64,000 bases of DNA from Betaproteobacteria bacterium (GCA_025356695.1 JANXSE010000299.1:37611-101610); one strand, 5' to 3'. Shown: positions 44,187-52,653, counted from the stretch's first letter. The notes: a model not told the origin generated them from the sequence alone. Translations and numbers: made by a program.

Positions 44187-45098
44187 TCAGAAGCGTTGGG
44201 CAATCTCGAACAGCACGAAGTGGTTCGGACTGTTGCCGTTTGCCGCGATGCCCGCCCTCGCGCCGATCTGGGTGTCGTTGCTCGCCAGCCAGGCGGCGCC
44301 GATGTCCCAGCTGGCAACCACACCGCCGTCGGCCGCATGGGCGATCTGCCGGCCGGAAAACTCGACAAAGGCGCGCCAGCGCTCGTTGATGCGTTTGTTC
44401 AACACCATACCCAATATCGCGGCGGCATAACGATGACCGTCATCGGCGACGTCGTATTTGAGGCCGGGCATCAGGCCCAGCGCCAGATCGTGCGGCAGTT
44501 CCCAGGTGATGACGGAACGCAGCGACGGACGCGCACCGTTCTTTCTGAGCTGGCTGCCGCCGGATGGTGTATCGATGTGCGCGATCCACGACACCGCCGC
44601 CACGCCTTTTTTGGCGTCGCGGTCCTGCGCATGCCACTTAATGCCGAGCGCAGTGTCGCCGCGGCCCGCACGCTTGTTTTCGCGGATGTAGCCGTCGGGC
44701 GCAAGGCGGAATTCGAAATTTTCAGCGAAGCCGTACTTCAGCAGCGCCGGGGTCGAGACGGTGGAGTTGTGCGGCGTGACGCGGCGGTTGCGTTCCGCAT
44801 TGAGGTCGATTTCGTATTGAAAATGCCCGCGCGGCACGACTTCCGACGACTCGACGAAATCGGGTCCGTCGGTGTCGATGGCGTCGAGTGCATGAGACGC
44901 CGGCGCGATGCACAACAGCACACCGGCACAGGCCGACACCAGGATATGCGCGCCTTTGCACGCACCGTTGCGAATTCGCAATTTCTCACCCGCCCACTTG
45001 AACACTCCCTGCCCGCCTGAGGATGTCTGCTCACCGATAGCACACAGGGTGTGACTTATTGAGCGGTCAATATATTCCCTGCCTGCCGTGAATACCAT
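44187..45098 (-). CDS. outer-membrane transporter-like beta-barrel protein (PF13557 type)
   Basis: Up to 303 residues from the ATG at 45098. The signal peptide (ILVSACAGVLLCIAPASHAL) starts about 45 residues in, so the real start is more likely the GTG at 45005 or the TTG at 44981, the latter with GGTGAG in front. Mature blocks DTDGPDFVESSEVVPRGHFQYEIDL, STPALLKYGFAENFEFRLAPDGY, DTALGIKWHAQD, HIDTPSGGSQLRKNGARPSLR and the terminal aromatic residue (A-Q-R-F) fit the family annotated simply as transporter (phenol MetA-pathway-related barrels). It probably forms a small outer-membrane channel; the substrate is unknown. Confidence 0.75.
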   Translation of the reverse strand: MVFTAGREYIDRSISHTLCAIGEQTSSGGQGVFKWAGEKLRIRNGACKGAHILVSACAGVLLCIAPASHALDAIDTDGPDFVESSEVVPRGHFQYEIDLNAERNRRVTPHNSTVSTPALLKYGFAENFEFRLAPDGYIRENKRAGRGDTALGIKWHAQDRDAKKGVAAVSWIAHIDTPSGGSQLRKNGARPSLRSVITWELPHDLALGLMPGLKYDVADDGHRYAAAILGMVLNKRINERWRAFVEFSGRQIAHAADGGVVASWDIGAAWLASNDTQIGARAGIAANGNSPNHFVLFEIAQRF

Positions 45099-45172
45099 GC
45101 GGAAAGCCCTGCCGGCAGCCGTTAATCACATGAACGCGACCGTACGCGTTCATGTTCAACCGGAGTCACTTG

Positions 45173-45373
45173 ATGAATGTCAGTGCAGCAGGCAGTAGCC
45201 AGTCGATGCAGAGCACTCAACGGATGCCCGAAGCTGCGGAAGTCAGAGCGGCCGGCGGCGATCATGATGGCGATGCAGACGATGGCGGCGCCAGGGCCGT
45301 GAAAGCAGCACCGGCACCGACCGTGAATACGAGCGGCCAGAAACTCGGGCAGGTCATCAACGTAGCAGCCTGA
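45173..45373 (+). CDS. small acidic conserved protein of unknown function
   Basis: 66 residues from the ATG at 45173, with CGGAGTC in front (another ATG lies 7 codons upstream). The sequence has a Ser/Met/Gln-rich start, an R-x-P-E-A-A-E-V-R element, an acidic Asp/Gly stretch (GGDHDGDADDGG), and an Ala/Pro/Val segment ending VNTSGQKLGQVINVAA. I recall very similar 60-70-residue proteins (acidic D/G stretch and a terminal T-V-N-T-x-G-Q-x-x-G-Q-x-I-N) from many Burkholderiales, so I take it as real. No function is known, and no leader or membrane helix is visible. Confidence 0.6.
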   Translation: MNVSAAGSSQSMQSTQRMPEAAEVRAAGGDHDGDADDGGARAVKAAPAPTVNTSGQKLGQVINVAA

Positions 45374-45383
45374 GCAGCAAACT

Positions 45384-45413
45384 CATGCAACCTCCCGCAA
45401 CGGGGGTTGCATG
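45384..45413. terminator. strong hairpin between convergent genes
   Basis: CATGCAACC (45384-45392) pairs with GGTTGCATG (45405-45413), extended inward by CCC/GGG around GCAAC. No real T-tract follows on either strand, so termination would be imperfect. It lies 10 bp after the small acidic gene and 19 bp before the cytochrome c stop. Confidence 0.5.
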
Positions 45414-45432
45414 GTTCTCGGCAACACCTTAC

Positions 45433-45765
45433 TCAGTCCTTTTCTCCTGCAACCACATAGGCCCACAAGGCCTTGATGTCGTCGGGCTTCAGCACATCCC
45501 CCCACGGCGGCATATTGCGCACGCCTTCGGTCACTGAATTGACGAAACGCATCGCTTCATCGCGCGGGAACGTGGCGAGATCAATCGCCCACGGCGGATT
45601 CTTCATGCGCTCGCCATGACAGGTCGCGCAGTTGGCGGCAAACAGTTCCGAACCGCGCTTGACCTGTTCCGGAGGAAACTGCTGCGCGAACGCAAAATTC
45701 GCCGTCACACTCGTCAGCATCAAAGCGATGATGCCCGATACGATCAATCTCTTTCGCTTGTTCAT
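45433..45765 (-). CDS. small monohaem cytochrome c
   Basis: 110 residues with a signal peptide ending FAFAQ. One haem site, C-A-T-C-H (Cys46, Cys49, His50); Met85 in VRNMPPWGD is the probable sixth ligand. It is a class I cytochrome c fold of about 80 mature residues. The gene follows the last PQQ dehydrogenase by 21 bp on the same strand, so it should be the periplasmic electron acceptor of one or more of the four dehydrogenases, playing the part of MxaG/XoxG or PedF. It does not look like canonical cytochrome cL, which is longer. Last gene of the cluster. Confidence 0.85.
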   Translation of the reverse strand: MNKRKRLIVSGIIALMLTSVTANFAFAQQFPPEQVKRGSELFAANCATCHGERMKNPPWAIDLATFPRDEAMRFVNSVTEGVRNMPPWGDVLKPDDIKALWAYVVAGEKD

Positions 45766-45786
45766 GCCTTCAATTCACTCCGTCAA

Positions 45787-47451
45787 TTAATCCAGCATCA
45801 ATGCAAAGGTCCACACCGAACCGCCGGCGGGCACCACATTGCCGGCCGAGCGCGTCGGATTGCTGCCGCCGCGGCCGACCAGCACCGTCACGTATTGCAC
45901 ACCCTTGTGCGTATAGGTAATGGGCGGCGCGTTGACGCTGGAGCCGGTTTTGAACTGCCACAACTGTTTGCCGCTGTCCTGATCGAGCGCGATGAATTCG
46001 CCGGTGAGTTTGCCGGTGAACAACAGTCCGCCATCGGTGGCGAGCGTGCCGGCTGAAATGGCGAATTCATCGAGCGGCGCTTTCCAGGCGATCTTGCTGG
46101 TGAGCGGATTGATGGCAATCGTGTAACCGGGCGCCAGATTGGCGGGGTTCTTGTAGCCGCCGTCGATGCCTGTGTAACCGCCGCCGACTTCAAGCTTGAC
46201 GTCGACGAACTTCATCACGCGCATCGCTTCCCATGAATTGAGAAACAACAGGCCGGTTTTCGGGTTATAAGCCGACAGCGTTGCATTGGTCGCGCGCGCC
46301 GGCGACATCTCGACCGTGTCGCCTTTTAACGCGCGTTCGAGCAGGTCGGTCAGCACCGGGCGGCCGGTTTTCAGATCGATGTATTTGGCCCAGTTCTGCG
46401 CCATGAACGGCGTGGCCGAAATCAACTGGCCGTTGGTGCGATCGAGCACGTAGAGAAAGCCGTTCTTGTTGACGTTGAACAGCACCTTGCGCGGCTTGCC
46501 ATCGATCTGCACGTCGGCAAGGATGCTCTCCGCGGTGCCGTCAAAATCAAAGGTGTCGTTCGGCACGAACTGGTAATACCAGACGATTTCACCGGTCTTC
46601 GGCCTGATCGCCAAGAGCGACGCGGCGAACAGGCTGTCCATGTTGGAACGATATTTCGGATTGTACGGTTCCGGATTGCCGGTGCCGATGTAAAAGAGAT
46701 CAAGCTGCGGATCGTACGAACCCGGTTGCCAGGTTGCCGCACCGCCGTATTTCCACGCGTCGGGCTGGTCCTTGTGCGGCCAGGTCTCGGAACCTTTTTG
46801 TCCGGGCTCGGGCACCGTCCACGTGCGCCACAGGCGCTTGCCGGTCTCCGGATCATAACCATCGACAAAACCGCGTGCGGTGCGGTCACCGCCGGCCATG
46901 CCCGAAATCAGCACGCCGTTGACGATGGCCGGCGCGACGATGCCTGAATAACTTTCCTTCCACTCGCCGAATTTCGTTTTCCAGATTTCCTTGCCGGTCT
47001 TCATGTCGAGCGCCATGACATGACCGTCAATCGTCTGGCGGAACAGCCTGCCGTTGTAGATCGTCGCCGCACCGCGCATATAAGCACCGCCGGTGGTCAT
47101 GCGCAGCGCGCCGCGATCGTAGTTAACCGGCGTGCGCCAGATCTGGCGGCCGGTCGCCACGTCGATGGCGAAGGTCCAGTTACCGTTCACCACGTACATC
47201 ACGCCGTTATAGACGGTGGGCTGCGACAACTCGCCCATATCGTTGGAGAGACTGAAGTTCCACACCGGCACCAGGCGCTTGATGTTCGACTTGTTGATCT
47301 GCTTGAGCGGGCTGTACATCTTCAGGTCGTAGCCGGTGCCGAGCAGGGTCACGTTTTCGGTGTTCTTCCCCTCGTTGAGCAACTCATCCGCTGTCTGCGC
47401 ACAGACCACCCCGCAACAACCCATCAACAATACCGCCAGAATTTTTTTCAT
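45787..47451 (-). CDS. PQQ-dependent alcohol dehydrogenase paralog 1
   Basis: 554 residues; signal peptide ends VVCAQ. It is an eight-bladed propeller of the methanol/ethanol dehydrogenase type with repeated W-docking ends (GRQIWRTP, GKEIWKT, GKRLWRTW, GEIVWYYQ, GKQLWQFK). Site residues: Asp302 (catalytic, in TFDFDGTAE) and Asp304, the additional Asp that in XoxF binds a lanthanide. Asn in GTGNPEPYN is kept. The usual metal-binding Glu is Asp189 (GGDRTARG). The vicinal Cys pair next to PQQ is missing (RMTTGG). It is closest to paralog 2. It oxidises an unknown alcohol in the periplasm. Activity with the Glu-to-Asp change needs testing, so the enzyme may have altered metal use. Confidence 0.9.
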   Translation of the reverse strand: MKKILAVLLMGCCGVVCAQTADELLNEGKNTENVTLLGTGYDLKMYSPLKQINKSNIKRLVPVWNFSLSNDMGELSQPTVYNGVMYVVNGNWTFAIDVATGRQIWRTPVNYDRGALRMTTGGAYMRGAATIYNGRLFRQTIDGHVMALDMKTGKEIWKTKFGEWKESYSGIVAPAIVNGVLISGMAGGDRTARGFVDGYDPETGKRLWRTWTVPEPGQKGSETWPHKDQPDAWKYGGAATWQPGSYDPQLDLFYIGTGNPEPYNPKYRSNMDSLFAASLLAIRPKTGEIVWYYQFVPNDTFDFDGTAESILADVQIDGKPRKVLFNVNKNGFLYVLDRTNGQLISATPFMAQNWAKYIDLKTGRPVLTDLLERALKGDTVEMSPARATNATLSAYNPKTGLLFLNSWEAMRVMKFVDVKLEVGGGYTGIDGGYKNPANLAPGYTIAINPLTSKIAWKAPLDEFAISAGTLATDGGLLFTGKLTGEFIALDQDSGKQLWQFKTGSSVNAPPITYTHKGVQYVTVLVGRGGSNPTRSAGNVVPAGGSVWTFALMLD

Positions 47452-47476
47452 ACTTCTCCCCCCAATTGAACTTTGA

Positions 47477-49138
47477 CTACTCCGGCATCAGCGCAAACGT
47501 GTAGACCGAGCCGCCGGCAGGGACGGTATCGCCAAGCGCACGGCCCGAGACCGCACCGCCGCGACCGGACAACACGGTTACGTATTGCACACCTTTGTGC
47601 GTGTAGGTGATCGGCGGCCCCATAAGGGCGGAACCGGTCTTGAACTGCCATAGCTGCCTGCCGGTATCCTGATCAAGCGCGACGAACTCGCCGGTCAGTT
47701 TTCCGGTAAACAGCAAACCACTGTCGGTGGCGAGATTGCCCGCCGAACTTCCATACTCCTGCAACGGAATCTTCCACAGCGCCTTGCCGGTCAGCGGATC
47801 GATCGCCATGTGATAACCCGCCGGATTCGGCACTTTGGTGCTCGAATCGATGCCGATGTAGCTCGAACCGATTGTCAGGTTGACGTCGACGAATTTCGTC
47901 ACGCGGATGTATTCCCACGAATTGAGAAACACCAGCCCGGTCCTCGGGTTGTAAGCCGACAAACTGGCGTTGGTAGCGTGGCGCGGCAGGAGGTCCACGG
48001 TTTCGCCCTTGATCGCGCGGTCGAGAAGGTCTGTCAGCACGGGCCGCCCGGTCTTGAGGTCGATGTACTTCGCCCAGTTCTGGTTGACAAAGGGGTGCGC
48101 AGCAATCAGCTTGCCGTTGACACGATCAATCACATATAGGAAACCGTTCTTGTTGACGTTGAACAGCACCTTGCGCGGCGCACCTTCCACTTGAATATCG
48201 GCAAGAATGCTCTCGGCAGTGCCGTCAAAGTCGAAGCTGTCGTTGGGAACGAACTGGTAATGCCAGACGATCTCGCCGGTCTTCGGCCGTATCGCCAGCA
48301 GGCTCGCCGCGTACAGGCTGTCCATGCCGGCGCGGTATTTCGGATTGTAGGGTTCCGCGTTGCCGGTGCCGATGTAGAAAAGATCAAGCTGCGGATCGTA
48401 CGAACCGGGCTGCCAGGTTGCACCGCCGCCGTATTTCCAAGCATCGGGTTTATCACTGTTCGGCCAGGTCTCCGAGCCTTTTTCGCCAGGCGCGGGTATC
48501 GTATAAGTACGCCACAGGCGCTTGCCGGTCTCCGGATCGTAGCCGTCGATGAAACCGCGCGCCGTGCGGTCACCTCCCGCCATGCCCGAGATCAAGACGC
48601 CGTTGACGATCGACGGTGCGACGATGCCGACGTAGCTCTCCTTCCATTCGGCAAATTTCTCCTTCCAGATTTCCTTGCCGGTTTTCATGTCGAGCGCGAT
48701 GACGTGGCAATCCACCGTGGTGCGAAACAGCTTGCCGTTGTAGATTGTCGCCGGACCACGCATGAGTACGCCGGTGTTCGCAACACGCAGCACAGCACGG
48801 TCGTAATTGACCGGCGTGCGCCAGAGTTGGCGACCGGTCTCGATATCGATCGCGAACGTCCAGTTGCCGTTCACCACGTACATGACGCCGTTGTAGACGG
48901 TCGGCTGCGACATCTCGCCCATGTCGTTGGACAAGCTGAAATTCCACACCGGCACCAGACGCTTGATGTTGGACTTGTTGATCTGTTGCAGCGGGCTGAA
49001 CATCTTCAGGTCGTAGCCCATGCCGAAGGCCACGACGTTATCGGTGTTCGCACCCGCGTCGAGAATTTCACGCGCGCCGGGTCCGGCACAGCCCGCCAGC
49101 ACAAGCGCAATTGCGAGGACGGCAATTTTTCTGATCAT
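47477..49138 (-). CDS. PQQ-dependent alcohol dehydrogenase paralog 2, predicted lipoprotein
   Basis: 553 residues, AGGAGA before the ATG. The leader ends with a lipobox (VLAGC, Cys17), so unlike the other three it should be lipid-anchored, probably to the outer membrane (no Asp at +2). The propeller is nearly collinear with paralog 1. Site residues: Asp303 and Asp305 in SFDFDGTAE, Asn in GTGNAEPYN, Asp190 in GGDRTARG in place of the metal-binding Glu, and no vicinal cysteines (RVANTG). The gaps to paralogs 1 and 3 are each 25 bp, so all three are one transcript. Substrate unknown. Confidence 0.9.
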   Translation of the reverse strand: MIRKIAVLAIALVLAGCAGPGAREILDAGANTDNVVAFGMGYDLKMFSPLQQINKSNIKRLVPVWNFSLSNDMGEMSQPTVYNGVMYVVNGNWTFAIDIETGRQLWRTPVNYDRAVLRVANTGVLMRGPATIYNGKLFRTTVDCHVIALDMKTGKEIWKEKFAEWKESYVGIVAPSIVNGVLISGMAGGDRTARGFIDGYDPETGKRLWRTYTIPAPGEKGSETWPNSDKPDAWKYGGGATWQPGSYDPQLDLFYIGTGNAEPYNPKYRAGMDSLYAASLLAIRPKTGEIVWHYQFVPNDSFDFDGTAESILADIQVEGAPRKVLFNVNKNGFLYVIDRVNGKLIAAHPFVNQNWAKYIDLKTGRPVLTDLLDRAIKGETVDLLPRHATNASLSAYNPRTGLVFLNSWEYIRVTKFVDVNLTIGSSYIGIDSSTKVPNPAGYHMAIDPLTGKALWKIPLQEYGSSAGNLATDSGLLFTGKLTGEFVALDQDTGRQLWQFKTGSALMGPPITYTHKGVQYVTVLSGRGGAVSGRALGDTVPAGGSVYTFALMPE

Positions 49139-49163
49139 GTCTTTCTCCTGGCAAACATTCGAT

Positions 49164-50825
49164 TTACTGATCGATCAACGCAAATGTCCACACCGCGCCA
49201 CCGGCCGGCACCGTCGGCGCCGCCTTGCGGCCGCGCGAATCGCCGGCGAGCCCCGACAGCACGGTGATGTACTGACGGCCCTTGTACGTATACGTCACCG
49301 GCGGCGCATTCACGCCCGAACCGGTCTGGAATTTCCACAGCAGTTTGCCGGTTTTTTCGTCGAGCGCCTCGAACTCGCCGGTCATGCGGCCCGTGAAAAC
49401 CAGACCGCCTTCGGTCGACAACATGCCTGACTGCGAAACAAAGTCGGTGAGCTTGTTCTGCCATTTGACTTTGCCGGTGAGCGAGTCGATCGCCAGCTGA
49501 AAGCCCTCGGTATCGTCACCGGGCGCGCGTGTAACGGCGCGGCTCTCGGCGCCGGTGTAGCGCGTGCCGGCCTTGTAGTCGATCGGCACCAGCTTGAACA
49601 TCTGCGGAAAGTGGATGGTGTTCATGTAGACCGTATTGGTCTTCGGATTGAACGACATCTGCGCCCAGTTCTTCACGCCGAACGCCGGCCACAATTCGAC
49701 TTCCTCGCCGGCGATCAGGCGCGCACGCACATCGGTTTCGACCGGACGACCGGTCTTCAAATCAATATGCGAAGCCCAGTTGACCTTGCCGAACGGAAAG
49801 GCGCGCAGCAGTTTGCCATTGGTGCGGTCGATCACATAGAAGAAGCCGTTGCGATCGGCATGCAGAATCACCTTGCGCAGCGCGCCGTCGACTTTGATAT
49901 CGGCGATCACGTTTTCATTGACGCCGTCGTAGTCGAAAGAATCATCCGGCGTGAACTGGTAATGCCAGACGATCTCGCCGGTCTTCGGCCGCACCGCGAT
50001 GACGCTCGCCGAATAGAGGCTGTCCTTGCCGCGATAACGCGTGTTCCACGGCGCTGCGTTGCCGGTGCCCCAGTACATCAGATCGAGTTCTGGATCGTAG
50101 GAACCGGTGACCCAGGTCGAGCCGCCGCCGCGTTTGTAGGCATCGGTTTCTGCCGGCCACGTTTCGGAGCCGGGTTCGCCCGGGCCCGGAATGGTGTAAC
50201 GGCGCCACAGGACTTTGCCGGTTTCCAGGTCCCATGCGTCGAGAAACCCGCGCACGCCGAACTCTGCGCCCGACATGCCGGTGATCAGCACGCCGTTGGC
50301 AATCAGCGGTGCGACGATCGACGAGTAACCTTCTTTCCACTCGGCGAATTTGTTTTTCCACAACTGCTTGCCGGTCTTCATGTCGAGGGCCAGCACATGC
50401 GCGTCGAGTGTGACGCGATAGAGTCTGCCGTTGTAAATCGCAGCACCCTTGTTCGAAATGCCGCAACACACCACACGCGGTGTGCCCGGGTCGTAGTCCA
50501 CCGGCGTGCGCCAGATCTGTTTGCCAGTAGCGACGTCGATGGCGAACGTCCATTTGACGTTGGTCACGTACATCACGCCGTCATAGATCATCGGCTGCGC
50601 CTGCTCGCCCAGATCATTGGCGAGGCTGGTGCTCCACACCGGCACCAGCCGCTTGATATTCGACTTGTTGATCTGCTTGAGCGGGCTGTAACGCTTCATG
50701 TCATAGCCCATGCCGTAGGTCGTGATGTTCTCGGTGTTTTTGCCGTCGGTCAGCAGGTCCTGCGCGGTTTGCGCGTGCGCAATGGCACAGCAGCCGCACA
50801 GCAGTGCGGCGATCAGATGTTTCAT
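49164..50825 (-). CDS. PQQ-dependent alcohol dehydrogenase paralog 3, XoxF-like with canonical site
   Basis: 553 residues from the ATG at 50825 (GGGAGGGAAG in front); signal peptide ends IAHAQ. The active site is complete: vicinal Cys120-Cys121 (VVCCGISNKG), Glu188 in SGAEFGVRG, Asn256 in GTGNAAPWN, catalytic Asp298 and lanthanide-type Asp300 in SFDYDGVNE. By these motifs it is a lanthanide-dependent dehydrogenase of the XoxF/ExaF/PedH type rather than calcium-dependent MxaF, which has Ala at the second position. Methanol, ethanol or a longer alcohol could be the substrate. It is the only one of the four paralogs with the full set. A hairpin terminator lies just upstream, so it probably has its own promoter. 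Confidence 0.92.
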   Translation of the reverse strand: MKHLIAALLCGCCAIAHAQTAQDLLTDGKNTENITTYGMGYDMKRYSPLKQINKSNIKRLVPVWSTSLANDLGEQAQPMIYDGVMYVTNVKWTFAIDVATGKQIWRTPVDYDPGTPRVVCCGISNKGAAIYNGRLYRVTLDAHVLALDMKTGKQLWKNKFAEWKEGYSSIVAPLIANGVLITGMSGAEFGVRGFLDAWDLETGKVLWRRYTIPGPGEPGSETWPAETDAYKRGGGSTWVTGSYDPELDLMYWGTGNAAPWNTRYRGKDSLYSASVIAVRPKTGEIVWHYQFTPDDSFDYDGVNENVIADIKVDGALRKVILHADRNGFFYVIDRTNGKLLRAFPFGKVNWASHIDLKTGRPVETDVRARLIAGEEVELWPAFGVKNWAQMSFNPKTNTVYMNTIHFPQMFKLVPIDYKAGTRYTGAESRAVTRAPGDDTEGFQLAIDSLTGKVKWQNKLTDFVSQSGMLSTEGGLVFTGRMTGEFEALDEKTGKLLWKFQTGSGVNAPPVTYTYKGRQYITVLSGLAGDSRGRKAAPTVPAGGAVWTFALIDQ

Positions 50826-50848
50826 GACTTCCCTCCCCGGAAGATAAA

Positions 50849-50893
50849 AGCACCTGACATTATGAAACGCATTACGCATCTCATAATGTCAGG
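50849..50893 (-). terminator. hairpin terminator between PQQ paralogs 4 and 3
   Basis: A 13-bp perfect stem: CCTGACATTATGA (50853-50865) with TCATAATGTCAGG (50881-50893), loop 15 nt. On the minus strand it is followed by TGCTTTTATC. It stands 20 bp after the stop of paralog 4 and 24 bp before the start of paralog 3, so it should uncouple their expression at least in part. Confidence 0.75.
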
Positions 50894-50913
50894 CGCACTA
50901 AAACGTTCAGCGA

Positions 50914-52578
50914 TTAATCTTCTTTCAACGCGAACGCCCACACCGCGCCGCCTGCAGGCACGTTGTTGTTCACAAAGCGCGCGGCATTGCTGCCACCGCG
51001 GCCCGACAGCACTGCGACATATTGTTTGCCCTTGTGCGTGAAGGTGATGGGGGGCGCGTTGACGCTGGAACCGGTTTTGAACTGCCAGATTTTCTTGCCG
51101 CTGTCTTGATCGAGTGCGATGAATTCGCCGGTGAGTTCACCCGTGAACAAGAGGCCGCCGGCAGTCGCCAGCATGCCGGCCGAGCTCGGCATTTCCATCA
51201 TCGGTGTTTTCCACACCACCTTGCCGGTCAGCGGATCGATCGCTTCGTGATAACCGGCCGGCTCGCCTTTGGGCACCGCCATCGACGACTGCATCGCAGT
51301 GTAGTCGCCACCCAGCACGAACTTGGCATCGACGTACTTGAAAGTGCGCGGGAAGTTCCAGGTGTTGGCATAGACGAGGTTGTTGTTCGGATTAAAGGCG
51401 ATCAGCGTCGCATTAGTACCGCGCGACGGTGTCAACCAAACCTCTTCGCCTTTCATCGCGCGGTCGAGCAGATCGGTGCGCACCGGACGGCCGGTTTTCA
51501 GATCGATGTGCGTCGCCCAGTTCACCGGCACGTAGGCATTGGCGGCAATCAGCTTGCCGTTGGTGCGGTCGATCACGTACATGAAACCGTTCTTGTGCGC
51601 GTTGATCAACACCTTGCGCTTCTCACCGTTCACCATGAGATCGGCAATCACGCACTCGGCGGTCGAGTCGAAGTCGTAGGTATCGTTCGGCACATACTGG
51701 TAGAACCAGGCAATCTCGCCGGTCTTCGGCCGGATCGCCAGCACGCTGGCGGTATACAGGCTGTCGGCGCCGTCGCGATACACCGGGTTGTACGGTTCCG
51801 CGTTGCCGGTGCCGATGTAAACAAGATCGAGTTCCGGATCGTAGGAAGCCGATTGCCAGGTCGAGCCGCCGCCGAATTTCCAGGCGTCGGGTTTGCTCGC
51901 GTTCGGCCAGGTTTCGCTGCCCGGCTCGCCCGGCGCCGGGATCGTCCAGGTGCGCCACAGGCGCTTGCCGGTTTCCGGGTCATAACCTTCGACAAAACCG
52001 CGCGTCGTGCTCTCACCGCCACCGGTGCCGTTGATCAGCACGCCATTGGCGATCAGTGGTGCGATCACGCCCTTGTAGCCTTCCTTGAAGTCGGCGTATT
52101 TCTGTTTCCACACTTCCTTGCCGGTTTTCATGTCGAGCGCCATCACCTGCGCGTCGAGCGACTGGCGGAAGAGTTTGCCGTTGTATATGGTCGCCGGGCC
52201 GCGCATCAGCGCGCCGCCGCCCGCCACGCGCAGAGCGCCGCGGTCGTAATTCACCGGCTGGCGCCAGATCTGGCGGCCGGTTTCGATGTCGATGGCAAAG
52301 GTCCAGTTGCCGTTCACCACATACATGACGCCGTTGTAAACGGTCGGCTGCGACAGATCGCCCATGTCGTTGGAGGTGCTGAAGCTCCACGCCGGCACCA
52401 GCTTCTTGATGTTCGACTTGTTGATCTGTTTCAGCGGGCTATACATCTTCAGGTCGTAGCCCATGCCGAAGGTCGTCACGTTGTCGGTGTTGCCCTTCTT
52501 GTTCAGCAGATCGTCGGCACTTTGCGAAAACGCAAAGCCGGACGACAGGCATAACAATGCCGCGAGTATCTTTTTCAT
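50914..52578 (-). CDS. PQQ-dependent alcohol dehydrogenase paralog 4
   Basis: 554 residues; signal peptide ends FAFSQS, GGGGGAGC before the ATG. Propeller of the same type. Site: Glu189 in GGGESTTRG is kept, Asn in GTGNAEPYN is kept, Asp302 and Asp304 sit in TYDFDSTAE, and the vicinal cysteines are absent (RVAGGG). The residue after the second Asp is Ser, where Gly is usual. It thus combines the metal Glu of paralog 3 with the missing disulfide of paralogs 1 and 2. First gene of the cluster, separated from the rest by a terminator-like hairpin. Oxidation of an unknown alcohol in the periplasm is likely. Confidence 0.9.
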   Translation of the reverse strand: MKKILAALLCLSSGFAFSQSADDLLNKKGNTDNVTTFGMGYDLKMYSPLKQINKSNIKKLVPAWSFSTSNDMGDLSQPTVYNGVMYVVNGNWTFAIDIETGRQIWRQPVNYDRGALRVAGGGALMRGPATIYNGKLFRQSLDAQVMALDMKTGKEVWKQKYADFKEGYKGVIAPLIANGVLINGTGGGESTTRGFVEGYDPETGKRLWRTWTIPAPGEPGSETWPNASKPDAWKFGGGSTWQSASYDPELDLVYIGTGNAEPYNPVYRDGADSLYTASVLAIRPKTGEIAWFYQYVPNDTYDFDSTAECVIADLMVNGEKRKVLINAHKNGFMYVIDRTNGKLIAANAYVPVNWATHIDLKTGRPVRTDLLDRAMKGEEVWLTPSRGTNATLIAFNPNNNLVYANTWNFPRTFKYVDAKFVLGGDYTAMQSSMAVPKGEPAGYHEAIDPLTGKVVWKTPMMEMPSSAGMLATAGGLLFTGELTGEFIALDQDSGKKIWQFKTGSSVNAPPITFTHKGKQYVAVLSGRGGSNAARFVNNNVPAGGAVWAFALKED

Positions 52579-52653
52579 GAAGCTCCCCCTGTGTTTGAAA
52601 GCCGGCGCCGTTGCAGCAGCCGGTCTGGAACCTGCTTACCGCGCTACTCTAAC

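Noticed and set aside
51022..52554. Plus-strand open frame of 510 codons opposite PQQ paralog 4, with a similar one opposite paralog 3
   Set aside because: The pattern repeats because the paralogs are similar; the sense strands have full PQQ motifs and signal peptides.
45787..52578. Direct repeats at DNA level suggesting recent tandem duplication of the PQQ genes
   Set aside because: The proteins are similar but differ throughout, including leader types and active-site residues, so the duplication is old and no near-identical DNA blocks were seen.
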